Below, piece after piece: positions 16,698 through 23,316 of a stretch of DNA of 64,000 nucleotides. The stretch spans positions 124,001 through 188,000 of the forward strand of contig NZ_SMNQ01000012.1 in the NCBI RefSeq assembly GCF_004353505.1, written 5' to 3'. Positions within the stretch are counted from its first letter, which is position 1, and each line of letters begins with the position of its first letter. Below the pieces are notes generated by a model. It was not told the DNA's origin. It saw nothing but the letters and a program-made list of their open reading frames with translations, and searched no databases. Position numbers and translations under genes: made by a program. The DNA comes from Streptomyces sp. WAC05374 (GTDB taxonomy: Bacteria > Actinomycetota > Actinomycetes > Streptomycetales > Streptomycetaceae).

Positions 16698-17096
16698 ATG
16701 ACCACCGCACCCCGATTCGACGCCATCGGCCTCGTCGTCTCCGACATGGCCGCCTCCCTCGCCTTCTACCGCCGGCTCGGGCTGGACGTCCCGGCCGGGG
16801 CCGAGTCGGCCCCGCACGTCGAGGTGATCCTGCCCGGCGGGACGCGGCTGCTGTGGGACACCGAGGAGGTGATCCGTTCCTTCGACCCGGACTGGACGCG
16901 CCCGCGCGGCGGGGACCGGCTGGGCCTCGCGTTCCGCTGCGCGAGCCCGGCGGAGGTCGACGCGACGTACGACGACCTGGTCGCGGCGGGGCACCGGGGC
17001 CACCTGAAGCCCTGGGACGCGGTGTGGGGCCAGCGCTACGCGGTGGTGCTCGACCCGGACGGCTGCGGGGTGTCGCTCTTCGCCGACGCGGCGTAG
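16698..17096 (+). CDS. VOC-superfamily (glyoxalase/bleomycin-resistance-like) protein
   Basis: A 132-residue protein with two beta-alpha-beta-beta-beta modules: FDAIGLVVSDMAASLAFYRRLGLDV at the front and the typical VVLDPDGCGVSLF ending. VOC proteins bind a metal and act as lyases, dioxygenases or drug-binding proteins; nothing here fixes the substrate. ATG 16698 has no strong ribosome site. It diverges from the response regulator gene and converges with the AraC-type gene, overlapping it by 61 bp. Confidence 0.85.
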   Translation: MTTAPRFDAIGLVVSDMAASLAFYRRLGLDVPAGAESAPHVEVILPGGTRLLWDTEEVIRSFDPDWTRPRGGDRLGLAFRCASPAEVDATYDDLVAAGHRGHLKPWDAVWGQRYAVVLDPDGCGVSLFADAA

Positions 17097-17764
17097 GCAC
17101 TGAGCGTCGTGCCGCCCAGGGCGCGCATCTCGCGGGCGAGGTGGGCCTGGTCGGCGCAGCCCGCCTCGGCGGCCGCCCGCGCGTGGGGCGCGCCCGCCCG
17201 GACCAGCGCCAGGGCGCGTTGCAGGCGGAGCACCCGCGCCAGCGTCTTGGGCCCGTAGCCGAAGGCGTCCAGCGACCGGCGGTGGAGCTGCCGGGCGCCG
17301 AGCCCGACGGCGTCGGCGGCCCGGGCGACCGGCCACCCGGCGCCGAGCCGGGCGGCGACGGCCCGGATCACGGGATCGGGGCGCGGGGCACCGGCGGCGT
17401 GCCGCAGGGCCAGGTCCTCCAGCGCGGCGGCCGGGTCGGCGGCCTCCCCCACGCGTTCGGCGAGCCGCCGCACCCGGTCACCGGGCCACAGCGCGGCCAG
17501 GTCCACCCGCCGGTCGCGCAGCTCGTGCGCGGGCACGCCGAGCAGTACGGGGGCGTCCCCGGGGGCGAACCGGACGCCCGCGTACCGGGCGCAGGGGTTC
17601 TCGGGGACGTACGCGCGCGTGTCGGGCCCGGCGACGTACAGCCGGCCGTCGCTCCACAGCAGGTCCATGCAGCCGTCGGGCAGCACGGAGAAGGGTGCCG
17701 CCGGACCGGCCGCACGGGTCCAGACGACCGCGCCGTCGAGCCGGGAGGGCCGTTCCTCGTACAC
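17036..17764 (-). CDS. AraC-family transcriptional regulator
   Basis: A 242-residue regulator. The N-terminal half (about 1-110) matches the DUF6597-type sensor region (PDGCMDLLWSDGRLYVAGPD, then ARYAGVRFAPG). The C-terminal AraC DNA-binding domain has two helix-turn-helix units (VARAADAVGLGARQLHRRS, then AAEAGCADQAHLAREMRAL). It starts at GTG 17764 only nine bases after the YihY stop and is probably co-transcribed with that gene. Its last 61 bp are antisense to the end of the VOC gene. The effector is unknown. Confidence 0.87.
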   Translation of the reverse strand: MYEERPSRLDGAVVWTRAAGPAAPFSVLPDGCMDLLWSDGRLYVAGPDTRAYVPENPCARYAGVRFAPGDAPVLLGVPAHELRDRRVDLAALWPGDRVRRLAERVGEAADPAAALEDLALRHAAGAPRPDPVIRAVAARLGAGWPVARAADAVGLGARQLHRRSLDAFGYGPKTLARVLRLQRALALVRAGAPHARAAAEAGCADQAHLAREMRALGGTTLSAYAASAKSDTPQPSGSSTTA

Positions 17765-17773
17765 CCGTCCAGG

Positions 17774-18949
17774 CTAGTCGGAAGCACCGCCCTGGTCGCC
17801 GTCGCGGTCCCGGCCCTTGTCGCGCTCCTTGTCCTTCTCCTTCGGGGTGTGCAGCCGGGACTTGACGTCGTCCGGCGGCAGGAACCGGGACCAGCGCTCG
17901 GGGAACTCCGACGGCATGTCCGGGTCCTCGTCGTCCAGCCCCTCGACCGCCGCCTTGGCCCGGGCGACCAGCGCCGCGGCCTCGGCGGTGCGGGCGCGCT
18001 CGTTCTCGGCACGGGCGGCGGCCGTGGCGACCGACGGCCAGACGCGGTCGATCGCCGCGTTCACCGCCGCGCCGACGAGGACCGCGAAGGCGGAGATGCC
18101 GATCCACAGCAGCACCGCGATCGGCGCGGCGAGCGAACCGTAGATCGTCGGGCCCTCGACGGTGCTGGTGAGGTAGATGCGCAGCAGGAAGCTGCCGAGC
18201 ACCCACATGGCGAGGGCCACGAGCGCGCCGGGGACGTCCTCGATCCACGGCGAGCGCACGGGCACGGACACGTGGTACAGGGTCGTCAGGAAGGCGATGG
18301 ACAGCAGGATGACGACCGGCCAGTACAGGACGGAGACGACCTCGGTGCCCCAGGGGACGAGCTCCACCACCCGGTCGGGCCCGACCACCGCGAGCGGCAG
18401 GACGACGGCTCCGATTATCAGGGCGACGATGTAGAGCAGGAAGGCCAGCAGCCGGGTGGCGACGATGCCGCGGTGGCCGTCCAGGCCGTACATCACGGTG
18501 ATGGTGTCGATGAAGACGTTCACCGCCCGCGAGCCGGACCACAGCGCGATGGCGAAACCGATCGAGATGATGTCCGGGCGGCCGCCGTGGGTGACGTCGG
18601 CCAGCAGCGGTTTGGCGATCTCGTTGACGCCCCGGTCGGACAGGACCGTGCCGACGGCCCCGAGGATGTTGCGCTCGATGGAGGCGACGGTGGTGGTGTC
18701 GGTCCACTCGTCGATGTAACCGAGGAGGCCCAGCAGGCCGAGCATCAGGGGCGGCAGCGACAGGAGGGTGAAGAACGCCGCCTCGGCCGCGAGGCCGAGG
18801 ATCCGGTACTCGATGCACGAATTGACGGTGTCCTTCAGGAGCAGCCAGGCCATCCTCCGCTTCGAGACGTTGCGGTAGAGGGCCCGGGCCCGGTGGAGTC
18901 TGCCCTGGGACCGAGGAGGCCCCGGGGGTGTTTCATTTGCTGCCTGCAC
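17774..18949 (-). CDS. YihY/BrkB-family membrane protein
   Basis: A 391-residue inner-membrane protein with six predicted helices between about residues 55 and 310. Family segments include EAAFFTLLSLPPLMLGLLG, LWSGSRAVNVFIDTI and LWIGISAFAVLVGAAVNA. The cytoplasmic C-terminal tail of about 80 residues is strongly charged and ends in lysine/aspartate repeats (KEKDKERDKGRDRDGD). The family function is not established. The conserved N-terminus (MQAANETP, MAWLLLKDTVNSC) points to GTG 18949, but an AAGGAGG ribosome site abuts this codon too closely to serve it. Leaderless translation is possible, because TACGGT lies just upstream. The aidB-like gene starts 17 bp away on the other strand. Confidence 0.87.
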   Translation of the reverse strand: MQAANETPPGPPRSQGRLHRARALYRNVSKRRMAWLLLKDTVNSCIEYRILGLAAEAAFFTLLSLPPLMLGLLGLLGYIDEWTDTTTVASIERNILGAVGTVLSDRGVNEIAKPLLADVTHGGRPDIISIGFAIALWSGSRAVNVFIDTITVMYGLDGHRGIVATRLLAFLLYIVALIIGAVVLPLAVVGPDRVVELVPWGTEVVSVLYWPVVILLSIAFLTTLYHVSVPVRSPWIEDVPGALVALAMWVLGSFLLRIYLTSTVEGPTIYGSLAAPIAVLLWIGISAFAVLVGAAVNAAIDRVWPSVATAAARAENERARTAEAAALVARAKAAVEGLDDEDPDMPSEFPERWSRFLPPDDVKSRLHTPKEKDKERDKGRDRDGDQGGASD

Positions 18950-18966
18950 CTCCTTACCGTATCCGC
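18950..18966. promoter_or_regulatory. Very short shared divergent promoter region
   Basis: Only 17 bp separate the two divergent start codons. The sequence TTACCGTATC reads as TACCGT on the plus strand (18955-18960, six bases before the aidB-like ATG) and as TACGGT on the minus strand. Both fit a -10 element placed for leaderless mRNA. No -35 element is obvious on either side. Confidence 0.4.
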
Positions 18967-20604
18967 ATGGCGACCACCACCCACACAGTGACCAACCAGC
19001 CTCCGCCCCTGGTCGGGTACGACGTCTTCACCGCCGACCGGGCCCTGAACGAGGCCGTGGAACGTCATCTTCCGCTCGAGCTCGTCGACGAGGCCCGCCA
19101 GGAGCTCTCCAAGCTGGGCACCACCGCCGGGTCCGCCCAGGCGCAGGAGTGGGGGTTCCTGGCCAACGAGAACCCGCCCAAGCTGCGCACGCACGACCGG
19201 TACGGCCACCGGATCGACCACGTCGACTTCCACCCCGCCTGGCACCGGCTGCTGGGCCACGCGGTGACGAACGGGCTCACCAACGCCTGGGGCCGGCCGG
19301 GCGGCCATGTGCGGCGCGCCGCCGGCTTCCTGGTGTGGACGCAGACCGAGGCGGGGCACGGCTGCCCGCTGTCCATGACGCACGCCGCCGTCCCGGCGCT
19401 GCGCACCGATCCCGCGCTCGCCGCCCTCTGGGAGCCGAAGCTGACGTCCCAGATCTACGAGGGCGAGGAGCTGCGGCCGCCCGCCGACAAGTCCGGTGTG
19501 CTGTTCGGGATGGGCATGACGGAGAAGCAGGGCGGCAGTGACGTCCGGGCGAACACCACCTCCGCGACCCCCCTGGAGGCGGACGGCGAGTACGTCCTGA
19601 CGGGTCACAAGTGGTTCTGCTCGGCCCCCATGTCGGACGCCTTCCTGGTGCTCGCCCAGGCTCCCGGGGGGCTGACCTGCTTCCTGGTGCCGCGGGTGCT
19701 GGAGGACGGCGACCGGAACGTGTTCCGTATCCAGCGCCTCAAGGACAAGCTCGGCAACCGGTCGAACGCGTCGAGCGAGGTGGAGTTCGACGGGACGTGG
19801 GCGCGCCGGGTCGGCGAGGAGGGGCGCGGGGTGCGCACCATCATCGAGATGGTGGCGGCGACCCGGCTGGACTGTGTGGTCGGCTCGGCCGCCCTGATGC
19901 GGCAGGCGGTGGCACAGGCGGTGCACCACGCCGCGTACCGTGAAGCGTTCGGCGGCGTCCTGATCGAGAAGCCGCTGATGCGCAACGTCCTGGCCGACAT
20001 GGCGCTGGAGTCGGAGGCGGCGACGGCGCTGGCGATGCGGCTGGCGGCCGCCTATGACGCGGACGGCGAGCAGGAGAAGGCGTTCCTGCGCCTGGCGGTG
20101 CCGGCGGCCAAGTACTGGGTGACGAAGCGGTGTACGCCGGTGACGGCGGAGGCGCTGGAGTGCCTGGGCGGCAACGGGTACGTGGAGGAGTCGGGCATGC
20201 CGCGGCTGCTGCGCGAGTCGCCGCTGAACTCGATCTGGGAGGGCTCGGGCAACGTCCAGGCGCTGGACGTGCTGCGGGCGCTCCAGCGGGAGCCACTGGC
20301 GCTGAACGCCTTCCTCGAGGAGGTCGGCCGGGCGCGCGGCGCGGACCACCGGCTGGACGCCGCGATCAAGGACCTGCTGGCCGAGCTGGCGGACCTGGAC
20401 GGCATCGAGGCCCGGGCACGGCGGCTGGTGGAGCGGATGGCGCTGGTGCTCCAGGGCTCGCTGCTGGTGCGCTGGGCCCCGCCGGCCGTGGCGGACGCGT
20501 TCTGCGCCTCCCGGCTGGGCGGCGACTGGGGTACGGCGTTCGGCACCCTGCCGCACACCCTGGACCTGGCGAGCATCGTGGAGCGGGCGCGGGCAGTGGT
20601 CTGA
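18967..20604 (+). CDS. AidB-like acyl-CoA dehydrogenase family protein
   Basis: A 545-residue FAD protein, the length of E. coli AidB (541) rather than an ordinary acyl-CoA dehydrogenase (about 380). Typical AidB features are the early PPLVGYDVFTADRALNEAV, GMGMTEKQGGSDVRANTT, KWFCSAPMSDAFLVLAQ, RLKDKLGNRSNASSEVEF and NSIWEGSGNVQALDVLRAL with the catalytic-type glutamate. AidB binds DNA and is linked to protection from alkylation, though its true substrate is uncertain. ATG 18967 has no ribosome site and sits six bases after a -10-like TACCGT, so the mRNA is probably leaderless. It diverges from the YihY gene. A second alkylation-related gene, the Ada/AlkA type, lies about 6 kb to the left. 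Confidence 0.93.
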   Translation: MATTTHTVTNQPPPLVGYDVFTADRALNEAVERHLPLELVDEARQELSKLGTTAGSAQAQEWGFLANENPPKLRTHDRYGHRIDHVDFHPAWHRLLGHAVTNGLTNAWGRPGGHVRRAAGFLVWTQTEAGHGCPLSMTHAAVPALRTDPALAALWEPKLTSQIYEGEELRPPADKSGVLFGMGMTEKQGGSDVRANTTSATPLEADGEYVLTGHKWFCSAPMSDAFLVLAQAPGGLTCFLVPRVLEDGDRNVFRIQRLKDKLGNRSNASSEVEFDGTWARRVGEEGRGVRTIIEMVAATRLDCVVGSAALMRQAVAQAVHHAAYREAFGGVLIEKPLMRNVLADMALESEAATALAMRLAAAYDADGEQEKAFLRLAVPAAKYWVTKRCTPVTAEALECLGGNGYVEESGMPRLLRESPLNSIWEGSGNVQALDVLRALQREPLALNAFLEEVGRARGADHRLDAAIKDLLAELADLDGIEARARRLVERMALVLQGSLLVRWAPPAVADAFCASRLGGDWGTAFGTLPHTLDLASIVERARAVV

Positions 20605-20785
20605 CCCGGCTCCCTTCCGAAAGGGCCTGGGCGGGTCGGCGAGTGAGGCGAAGGGGCGCGGCGGGTGTCGAAAGGGATGGGGGTCCCCCCGCCGGAGGCA
20701 GGGGGAGCGCGGAGGTTCCGAGGAACGAGGAACCGAGCACGATCGACCGTCGACACACGCTGGAGCGCCCCGGAGGCGAACCGAG

Positions 20786-20836
20786 CCCCAAAAAGAAAAA
20801 GAGGGCGCGGGCCGTGTGTCCGTTCGGCCCGCGCCC
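20786..20836 (-). terminator. Intrinsic terminator facing left with no leftward gene
   Basis: GGGCGCGGGCCG (20803-20814) and CGGCCCGCGCCC (20825-20836) are perfect 12-bp arms around a 10-nt loop. Read leftward, the hairpin is followed at once by CTCTTTTTCTTTTT, a rare textbook U-tract for this GC-rich genome. No minus-strand gene lies upstream of it within about 11 kb. Confidence 0.65.
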
Positions 20837-20924
20837 GGAGAGCGGCTGGGATGGTGCTGCGCCGACACGGCACCATCCCGTCGCCCTACCACTGTCGTAC
20901 GGGCTCGCGGCCGTTCGCGAGAGT

Positions 20925-20938
20925 TGCAAAGGGTTGCA
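20925..20938. promoter_or_regulatory. TGCAA-N4-TTGCA inverted repeat before the GAF regulator
   Basis: TGCAA-AGGG-TTGCA is a perfect 5-bp inverted repeat about 50 bp before the GTG start, with another GTTG just after. Its position suits autoregulation or a promoter-proximal operator, inferred only. Confidence 0.35.
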
Positions 20939-20988
20939 GCGTTGTGGGGGATAGGGGAGCGCGCCACCGTGGGGCGGAGGAGGATGGG

Positions 20989-22338
20989 GTGACACGTACC
21001 AGCCACGAGGCGGGGCGGCAGCGGGGAGGACCGGTGCGCCAGACCACAGTCGACATGACACGGCTCGCCGCCATGGACACGCGTGAGGCGGCGTTGCTGC
21101 TCAAGGGCGTGCGGGAGGCGACGCTGAAGGGCGGGCGGTCGCCGCTGGCGCCGCGTGCCGATATACGTGAGTCGTGGCAGCGGATGCTCCGCAAGGGGGT
21201 GGATCCGGACAAGGATCACCGTTCGGGGCTGCTGTCGCCGGGGGAGATCGAGCGGCGTCGTGCGGCGTCGCCGCTGGCGGAGTTGCTGCCGGTGCTGCGG
21301 GAGGGGCTGGTGTCCCGTTCGGCGGGGGCGGACGCGGTGCAGCACATCATGGTCGTGGCGGACGCGGAGGGCCGGGTGCTGTGGCGGGAGGGCAGTGCGG
21401 CCGTGCTGCGGAAGGCGGACGGGCACGGGTTCGCGCCGGGGGCCGACTGGGCGGAGACGACGGTGGGGACGAACGGGGTGGGTACCGCGTTGGTGACCCG
21501 CCGGCCGGTGCAGGTGCATTCGGCGGAGCATTTCGTGTCGAGCCATCATGCGTGGACGTGCGCGGGTGCTCCGATCACCGATCCGCGGGACGGGACGCTG
21601 CTGGGCGCGGTGGATGTGAGCGGTCCGCTGGCGACGATGCACCCGGCGACGCTGTTGCTGGTCGGTTCGGTCGCGCGGCTGGCGGAGGCGGAGCTGCGCA
21701 ACCGGCACTTCGCGGATCTGGCGCGGTTGCGGGCGGTGGCGGCGCCGATTCTGTGCCGGGTGGGGGGCAGGGCGCTGGCGGTGGACGCGCACGGCTGGCT
21801 GGCGGGGGTGACGGGGATGCCGCCGGTGGACCGGTTGGCGTTGCCGGCGTCGTTCCGGGTGGGCCGGGTGTGGCTGCCGTCGCTGGGCATGTGCGCGGTG
21901 GAGCCGTTGCCGGGTGGGTGGCTGGTGCGGCCGGAGGACGGGGAGGCGCGGGCGGCGGGGGTGCCGGGCCGGGTGGTGCTGGATGTGAGCCGGCCGCGCC
22001 GCTGGTCGCTGGAGGTGTCGGGGGCGGCGGGGAGCTGGTCGCAGGAGCTGAGCCCGCGCCATGCGGAGCTGCTGTACGTGCTGGCCCGGCACCGGGAGGG
22101 CCGTACGGCGGCTGAGCTGGCGGAGGACGTGTTCGGCGACCGTACCCGTACGGTGACGGTGCGGGCGGAGATGTCCCGGGTGCGCCGGACGCTGGCGGGT
22201 GTGCTGGATCACCGTCCGTACCGCTTCCGGGAGGAGGTGGAGGTGGAGGTGGTCGCTCCGGAGGAGCCGGCCGATCTGCTGCCCCATTCGACGGCGCCTG
22301 CTGTGTGCGCCGTCCGGGGGGAGGCGGGGGCGGGGTAG
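20989..22338 (+). CDS. GAF-domain transcriptional regulator with C-terminal winged helix
   Basis: A 449-residue protein starting at GTG 20989, with GGAGGAGG five bases upstream. The N-terminal region resembles sensors of the AcoR type (LAPRADIRESWQRMLRKGVDPD). A GAF domain spans about 90-230 (VVADAEGRVLWREGS, then WAETTVGTNGVGTALVT, then HHAWTCAGAPITDPRDG). There is no AAA+ sigma-54 activator domain, which is expected because Streptomyces lacks sigma-54. The C-terminus instead carries a winged-helix-like segment (LSPRHAELLYVLARHREGR, then VRAEMSRVRRTLAGVL). In other Streptomyces such proteins often neighbour aldehyde dehydrogenase genes; none is present here. The ligand is unknown. Confidence 0.85.
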   Translation: MTRTSHEAGRQRGGPVRQTTVDMTRLAAMDTREAALLLKGVREATLKGGRSPLAPRADIRESWQRMLRKGVDPDKDHRSGLLSPGEIERRRAASPLAELLPVLREGLVSRSAGADAVQHIMVVADAEGRVLWREGSAAVLRKADGHGFAPGADWAETTVGTNGVGTALVTRRPVQVHSAEHFVSSHHAWTCAGAPITDPRDGTLLGAVDVSGPLATMHPATLLLVGSVARLAEAELRNRHFADLARLRAVAAPILCRVGGRALAVDAHGWLAGVTGMPPVDRLALPASFRVGRVWLPSLGMCAVEPLPGGWLVRPEDGEARAAGVPGRVVLDVSRPRRWSLEVSGAAGSWSQELSPRHAELLYVLARHREGRTAAELAEDVFGDRTRTVTVRAEMSRVRRTLAGVLDHRPYRFREEVEVEVVAPEEPADLLPHSTAPAVCAVRGEAGAG

Positions 22339-22379
22339 CCGATCGCCCCTCCCGCCGGGGCCGTGGTTCCCTTACGGGC

Positions 22380-22949
22380 ATGAGCATCACCGTGACCACC
22401 TGGTCCCTCGAGCAGACTTCCCCCGGCGATCTGCGGCCGGCCGCCGAGCCGTCGGGGGACATCCGGATCGTGCGGGCCGAGGTGCCCTCTCCCGAGTTCA
22501 GCCGGTTCCTGTACAGCGCGGTCGGCGGCGACATCCGCTGGACGGACCGGCTGGGCCTGACGTACGCGCAGTGGCAGGAGATCCTGGGGCGGCCGGGCGT
22601 GGAGACGTGGGTGGCGTACGACAGGGGCACGCCGGCCGGGTACGTGGAGCTGGACCCGCAGGACGACGGGGTCGTGGAGATCATGTACTTCGGGCTGATA
22701 CCGGCGTTCCGCGGGCGGCGGATCGGCGGGCACCTGTTGTCGTACGGTGTGGCGCGCGCCTGGGATCTGGCGGAGCGCTGGCCGGAGCGGCCGCCGACGA
22801 AGCGGGTGTGGCTGCACACCTGCTCCCTGGACGGGGAGCACGCGATGGACAACTATCTGCGCCGGGGGTTCCGGCTGTTCGACACGAAGGTGACGGAGGA
22901 GCCCGAGGCGCCGTCGCCGGGCCCGTGGCCGGGTGCGGGCACGATCTGA
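22380..22949 (+). CDS. GNAT-family N-acetyltransferase
   Basis: A 189-residue protein with an acetyl-CoA-binding GNAT core (VEIMYFGLIPAFRGRRIGGHLL is motif A, with the R/Q-x-x-G-x-G/A loop as RGRRIGG). The final motif B region is HAMDNYLRRGFRLFDTK. ATG 22380 has only ACGGGC as a weak ribosome site. It follows the GAF regulator by 41 bp on the same strand and may share its transcript. The substrate (protein N-terminus, small amine or drug) is unknown. Confidence 0.88.
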   Translation: MSITVTTWSLEQTSPGDLRPAAEPSGDIRIVRAEVPSPEFSRFLYSAVGGDIRWTDRLGLTYAQWQEILGRPGVETWVAYDRGTPAGYVELDPQDDGVVEIMYFGLIPAFRGRRIGGHLLSYGVARAWDLAERWPERPPTKRVWLHTCSLDGEHAMDNYLRRGFRLFDTKVTEEPEAPSPGPWPGAGTI

Positions 22950-22979
22950 CGCAGCGGCTCCCGTGTGACGGTGATACTC

Positions 22980-23003
22980 GCCGGCGGCGTCCGGGCCGCC
23001 GGC
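22980..23003 (+). terminator. Hairpin terminator after the GNAT gene
   Basis: GCCGGCGGC and GCCGCCGGC are perfect 9-bp arms with a 6-nt loop, 30 bp after the stop. There is no U-tract. It insulates the cys operon from upstream transcription. Confidence 0.55.
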
Positions 23004-23040
23004 CCACCGAGTGACCCACGGCACACCTGTCCACGATGCG

Positions 23041-23089
23041 GGACAGTGATGTCCATATTGCGGACGAACCTGGACTGGGTCCAAAGTCC
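23041..23089. promoter_or_regulatory. Cluster of GGAC/GTCC half-sites in the sulfur operon promoter
   Basis: GGACA-N4-TGTCC (23041-23054) is a perfect inverted repeat. It is followed by GGAC (23062), GGAC-TGG-GTCC (23072-23082) and GTCC (23086-23089). All lie within 65 bp upstream of the leader peptide. They look like operator sites for a sulfur regulator, but the protein that binds is unknown. Confidence 0.45.
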
Positions 23090-23106
23090 CATGGCACGCT
23101 TCCGTC

Positions 23107-23190
23107 ATGTCTCGAGCTGGAATTGCCTTGGTGAGTCGGCGGCACGTCGACCTCGGCCGCATGTCCAGCGCCATCTGTCCGGTGAGCTGA
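23107..23190 (+). CDS. Putative leader peptide of the sulfate-assimilation operon (27 aa)
   Basis: ATG 23107 to TGA 23190 encodes 27 residues that begin MSRAGIALVSRRHVDLGR and end SSAICPVS. I recognise this as the conserved short peptide annotated as a putative leader upstream of sulfite reductase operons in Streptomyces; the RRHVDL core and the SAIC cysteine are its hallmarks. It has no clear ribosome site, so leaderless translation is likely. It ends 126 bp before sulfite reductase. Translation across the cysteine codon could report cysteinyl-tRNA supply to the operon, a role inferred by analogy with cysteine-attenuator ORFs of mycobacteria. Confidence 0.8.
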   Translation: MSRAGIALVSRRHVDLGRMSSAICPVS

Positions 23191-23316
23191 GCAAGCCAGC
23201 ACCACCGCGATCCCCCGAATTTCTGAACCCCCAGCGCACCGCCGCGCCATCCCCTGCTCAGCGCGCGAGTGTGCAGGTCAGAGCCGCCCTCCTGCTGTCC
23301 CGAAGGACGTATCGTC

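Larger units (their letters stand above)
20605..20988. other. Structured 384-bp intergenic region
   Basis: No convincing protein gene was found. It holds nested hairpins just after the aidB-like stop (CCCTTccgaAAGGG inside GACCCG...CGGGTC) and a GGTTCC...GGAACC stem (about 20713-20733). The leftward terminator is listed separately. GGGATGGTGC and GCACCATCCC form a perfect 10-bp pair about 20 bp to its right, and a TCGCG...CGCGA hairpin and an operator-like repeat lie near the GAF gene. The density of structure and an unexplained leftward terminator suggest a small RNA read leftward, which I cannot prove from sequence. Confidence 0.4.

Noticed and set aside
18835..18936. A 33-residue leftward ORF with AAGGAGG 12 bp upstream
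   Set aside because: It overlaps the conserved N-terminus of the YihY protein in another frame and its sequence is not protein-like. Kept only as a note on the unusual start region.
18835..22287. A 1150-codon open frame antisense to the aidB-like and GAF genes
   Set aside because: Same artefact; it crosses two genes and the structured intergenic region and has arginine/histidine/proline-rich nonsense composition.
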